Source of the DNA: Streptomyces mirabilis
GTDB taxonomy: Bacteria; Actinomycetota; Actinomycetes; Streptomycetales; Streptomycetaceae
DNA: 64,000 nt
Assembly: GCF_018310535.1 (NCBI RefSeq)
Contig: NZ_CP074102.1
Span: forward strand, 310,001-374,000
Direction of reading: 5' to 3'
The translations under genes and the position numbers were made by a program. Under the pieces are notes generated by a model. That model did no database searches, had not been told where the DNA came from, and saw only the letters and a list, made by a program, of their open reading frames with translations. The stretch's first letter is position 1; each line of letters opens with the position of its first letter. Shown here in pieces: positions 61,031-64,000 of the stretch.

Positions 61031-62124
61031 GGGCGTGTTCTGAGTTGAGATCACGGGAGGGCTGGCAGGCTGCGTAACCAGAGGATGGATCCGCGCAGGT
61101 GGAGTCCTGCGGCGTAGCTCTCGGATGTCTTGTCGTACCGGCTGGCCAGTCCCCGCCATTCCTTGAACTTGTTGATGGCGCGCTCGACCGTGTTGCGATC
61201 TTTGTAGAGCGTGGCGTCGTGGCTGACCGGGCGGCCGCCGGAACGTCCCTTCTTCCTGCGGTTGGCGGCCTGGTCGGCCTTTTCCGGGATCACTGCCTTG
61301 ATGTTGCGTCTGTGCAGGTGGGCGCGGTTGGCGCGGGAGGAGTACGCCTTGTCTCCGGCGACCGCGTCCGGCCGTGTCCTGGGGCGGCCGACCGGGACGC
61401 GCACCTTGATCTTCTTGAGGACCGGGATGAAGCGCGGGCTGTCCGCGGACTGCCCGGGGGTGAGGATGATGGCCAGCGGGCGGCAGCGTCGCTCGACGGC
61501 GAGGTGGACCTTGCTGGTGAGCCCGCCCCGGGAGCGGCCCAGTTCGGCGGCCCGCAGTCGGGCCCTGCGGCGTCGGCGCACGGCGCGGCGCTGTTCCCGC
61601 TCGGGGTCCTCCCTGTCCGCGGACCCCTCACCTACGGGGTTGTTTTGCCCCTTTGCTGCAGCCCCTTTTCTTCCGCCACGGCCTTCTCCAGGTCCTCAAG
61701 GAGCTCCGGGTCGACGACCATGCCCGCCGCGTGGTGATGCGCGCGGGCAACGGTCGAGTCCACGCTGACCAGGCTGAGATCGACATCGTCGCGGGCCGCC
61801 GCCTCGGCGATCATCGTTTCCATGAGGGCCTGGAAGACTTCGCCATGCGCCCACATCCGGAACCGGTCGTAGATCGTCGACCAGGAGCCGTAGCTCTCCG
61901 GCACATCCCGCCAGGGGCTGCCGGTGCGGAACCGCCACATCACCGCGTTGAAGTAGCTGCGCAGGTCAGGGATCGGTCCGAACGCCCCCAGCGGCAGGTG
62001 CGGCTCGATCAACTCCCACTCGGCATCGGTCAGATCACCACGAGTCACGCGACCGGTCTACCGCAGCCAGCGCCCTCCTGAAGCGGGAATGACCGATCCT
62101 GTGATCTCAACTCAGAACAGGCCC
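61031..62124 (-). mobile_element. IS5-family (IS427-like) element 2
   Basis: Nearly perfect inverted repeats (GGGCGTGTTCTGAGTTGAG at 61031; its complement, with G/C changes, ends at 62124). TA flanks both sides (61029-61030, 62125-62126), the left TA shared with element 1. A related but distinct element. Confidence 0.82.
61051..62048 (-). CDS. IS5-family transposase made by -1 frameshifting (element 2)
   Basis: Frame A (61632-62048): RGDLTDAEWELIEPHLPLGA, SVDSTVARAHHHAAG. Frame B (from the AAAAGGGG slip site at 61662-61669): SRGGLTSKVHLAVERRCRPL, GDKAYSSRANRAHL, NTVERAINKFKEWRG. As in element 1 the two frames differ by -1 and join into one DDE transposase of about 330 aa. Confidence 0.78.
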
Positions 62125-62828
62125 TAGCCGAGGTTTGGGGCAGAGATGATGGTTGCTTCCGGCCCCCAGTAGGCGAGCATCTGTTCCGCATCCAGGCGGG
62201 CGCGGCCCCACCGGCCCTGCACGACGTTCAGCTCGCCGCCGATCTCCAGGGCGGCAGACCGGGAGATGTCCCCGATGAGCCAGGGCAGCCATCCGGTCGC
62301 CGCCAGGTAGGGACGCACCAGCTCCGCAGTGGCGTGGGAATCGGCAGCGAAGGGCAGCACGGCCAGGGGGTCGCGGTCCGCGCCCTCCGCGATGGCAACG
62401 GTCGGCAGGTTCGAGAACGCCTTCGCCTGACCAGCACCGCGGGGAAGGAGGCTTGCGACGAACTGCCCGGCCGAGCCTTGCGCAGGCCGGCGCGGGACGA
62501 CGCCGGATGGTGTTATGTCCAGGGGGTTCGAGACGTCGAGAAGCACCTTCCCGGCAAGCGCGTCGCCCAGTTCAGAGATCACCGCCCGCTGCGCGGAGTC
62601 CCAGGGCGTGGTGAGGATGATCAGCTCGTTCGCGGAAGCCGCTGCCGCGAGAGTGGGCGCGACCGTCACCTCGGCCGCGCCAGTCGCGGCTTGCCGCACG
62701 CTCGCTGCCGCAAGGTCCGCCTTCTGCGGCCGGTGGTGGTACAAAGTCACGCCGACCCCGTGCGAGGCGAAGAGCCGGGCGATCGCCGAGCCGTGCCGGC
62801 CCGGGCCGATAAGCGTGATAGCCGCCAT
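62124..62828 (-). CDS. NADP oxidoreductase, coenzyme F420-dependent family
   Basis: A 234-aa Rossmann protein. ATG 62828 follows GGGAGAGG. N-terminal AAITLIGPGRHGSAIARLFA and DVSNPLDITPSGV are the F420-dependent NADP reductase signatures. The TAG stop is part of the CTAG where the IS5 elements inserted, so the coding region is complete. It begins two bases after the next upstream gene ends. Confidence 0.8.
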   Translation of the reverse strand: MAAITLIGPGRHGSAIARLFASHGVGVTLYHHRPQKADLAAASVRQAATGAAEVTVAPTLAAAASANELIILTTPWDSAQRAVISELGDALAGKVLLDVSNPLDITPSGVVPRRPAQGSAGQFVASLLPRGAGQAKAFSNLPTVAIAEGADRDPLAVLPFAADSHATAELVRPYLAATGWLPWLIGDISRSAALEIGGELNVVQGRWGRARLDAEQMLAYWGPEATIISAPNLG

Positions 62829-62829
62829 G

Positions 62830-63771
62830 TCAGCTCGCCTCTCCCTTCCCGGGAAGCAGCGGGTTGTCCGATAGGTCGAGTACGAGCTTTCCTCTCGCAT
62901 GTTTCGCATCCAGCCGCCGGTGTGCTTCCACGATGTCCTTGAACGGCACCGTCTCGACGGGGAAGGTCAGTGAGCCGGTCACGACCGCGTCCAGAAGCTG
63001 GCGCAGCCGCGTGTTCGAGCGCTGAACCTGTACGAACTTGATTCCGTGCGACTGCATGGTCTCCGGCACCATGGTGATCGACTGACCCCCGGCCGCGCGG
63101 ACGGCGAGGCCGGTGTCCCCTGCCTCGGCGGTTCCGGCAAGGTCGATCGACGCGGCAATGGGCGCGCCGTCCGCGGCGTCCGCGAGGCGCTTGGCGAGCC
63201 CAGGCCCGTAGGCCACGGGGATCGCGCCGAGGGTTCGCAGGTAGTCCCGCCTCTCCTCGCTGCCGGTACCAATAACGCGCAGGCCTTGTGCGACGGCGAA
63301 TTGGGTGAGCACCGTTCCGACGCCGCCCGCGGCTCCGTGCACGACGATCAGATTGTCGCGGTCCAGCGACAGCGAGTCCAGCGCCGTGAGTGCGGCCTGT
63401 CCGACTCCGCTCAGGCCACCCGCGACCTCCCACGGGATCTCGGCAGGCTTGGCCTGCAACTGTGAGCCGGGAGCTATGACGGCGTCGGCGTCACCGCCGT
63501 TCACCCCAAACCCGATGACCTCGTCGCCGGGACGCCAGGCGGCGTCGGCGGATTCGATGACAACCCCGGCAAACTCCGTACCGAAAACCAACGGCGGGCT
63601 CCCGCCGAACGTGCCCGCCCTGCGACGAGCGTCGACCGGGTTCAGCCCGCCGATGCGTACGGCGACGAGCACGTGCCCAGGATCAGTCTTCGGCACAGGG
63701 TGCTCTTCGATGGTGATGACCTCGGGCGGCCCGAACCTCCGGGCCACGGCGATGCGGCTGGTGTGAGACAC
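62830..63771 (-). CDS. NADP-dependent quinone-type oxidoreductase
   Basis: A 313-aa medium-chain reductase. GTG 63771 has AAAGGAAG five bases before it. Marks: RFGPPEVITIEEHPVPK, NPVDARRRAG, FGTEFAGVV, NAD(P) motif HGAAGGVGTVLTQFAVAQ and the C-terminal KDIVEAHRRLDAKHARGKLV. No zinc ligands. It forms an operon with the F420-type gene; both probably reduce carbonyl or enone compounds. Confidence 0.82.
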   Translation of the reverse strand: MSHTSRIAVARRFGPPEVITIEEHPVPKTDPGHVLVAVRIGGLNPVDARRRAGTFGGSPPLVFGTEFAGVVIESADAAWRPGDEVIGFGVNGGDADAVIAPGSQLQAKPAEIPWEVAGGLSGVGQAALTALDSLSLDRDNLIVVHGAAGGVGTVLTQFAVAQGLRVIGTGSEERRDYLRTLGAIPVAYGPGLAKRLADAADGAPIAASIDLAGTAEAGDTGLAVRAAGGQSITMVPETMQSHGIKFVQVQRSNTRLRQLLDAVVTGSLTFPVETVPFKDIVEAHRRLDAKHARGKLVLDLSDNPLLPGKGEAS

Positions 63772-63860
63772 GCTGCTTCCTTTCGTCCGGGCATTCAACG
63801 AGACCGTTACCTGCAACTACAGATACGTGGATCTTGCCCCGATGCCGGGGTGGCAGAAGG

Positions 63861-63890
63861 ACCGTAGCGGCAAATTTGTTAATAGGTCAA
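63861..63890 (-). promoter_or_regulatory. Probable promoter of the reductase pair
   Basis: On the minus strand TTGACC (63890-63885) and TACGGT (63866-63861) are spaced 18 bases, a good sigma-70/HrdB match, about 90 bases before the GTG at 63771. The region is AT-rich. Confidence 0.45.
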
Positions 63891-64000
63891 CCACTGGCTA
63901 CCGGTCTAGGGCGCGCACGCGTCCCGCGCCGCTTGCCGGCCGCACGGTGCCGCCAGACCCGGGAGTCGGGGAGGTGGGACGAGGCATGGCCTCCCACACC
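63891..64000. other. Window end
   Basis: No gene is seen in the last 110 bases. Confidence 0.3.

Overview
The window is high-GC actinomycete DNA that looks like Streptomyces: strong NNC/NNG codon bias, a malR-malEFG-aglA locus in the Streptomyces order, an SsgA-like sporulation protein, and many GntR, LacI, TetR and LuxR regulators. The dense insertion sequences and pseudogenes after about 19.6 kb suggest an accessory part of the chromosome, such as an arm. That placement is inference; no telomere or origin is visible. No rRNA, tRNA or CRISPR array was recognised.

Left third (1-19.6 kb), mostly intact metabolic operons. A plus-strand operon (528-6240) encodes a Rieske oxygenase, a 61-aa CxC protein, a flavin/ferredoxin reductase and an NMT1/SsuA-type ABC importer, probably for uptake and oxidation of an aromatic or similar small molecule. 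The minus strand carries a malto-oligosaccharide locus (7863-13851: malR, malE, malF, malG, aglA) beside a secreted F5/8-domain gene that a degenerate IS605-type TnpB element has split. Next comes a minus-strand hydroxyproline catabolism cluster (13915-19536): DAO-family oxidase, [2Fe-2S] protein, FAD/BFD dehydrogenase, DHDPS-family deaminase, 4-hydroxyproline epimerase and GntR regulator. Copies of an ATGTCAC half-site sit at its promoters.

Middle (19.6-40.5 kb), a patchwork of mobile DNA with a few cargo genes. It holds a TniQ/TnsA transposon remnant with terminal repeats, interrupted by an IS3/IS481-like element. It also has an LLM monooxygenase-MarR-FMN reductase-FMO operon, two small membrane genes between pieces of an IS66 transposase, a 1405-aa secreted subtilase, a GNAT acetyltransferase flanked by related repeats, a TrmB/LuxR-type regulator, and IS5, IS110 and NF041680-type elements. 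A LuxR-type ATPase is broken by a 22-bp duplication.

Right part (40.5-64 kb). A large catabolic island (40535-51548) runs from a divergent GntR promoter. To the left are acetoacetyl-CoA synthetase and a SnoaL-like protein. To the right are a FAH-family hydrolase, extradiol dioxygenase, FAD hydroxylase, quinone oxidoreductase, enoyl-CoA hydratase and two adjacent acyl-CoA dehydrogenases. Together they suggest ring hydroxylation, meta-cleavage and beta-oxidation-like steps ending in acyl- or acetoacetyl-CoA. After more IS debris come an intact IS110 element, a group II intron, a truncated CYTH gene, a broken Ku gene, and a TetR regulator whose operator also occurs twice before a small secreted protein. 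Two IS5-family elements are inserted head to tail at one CTAG site. The window ends with an F420-type NADP oxidoreductase and a quinone-oxidoreductase-like gene.
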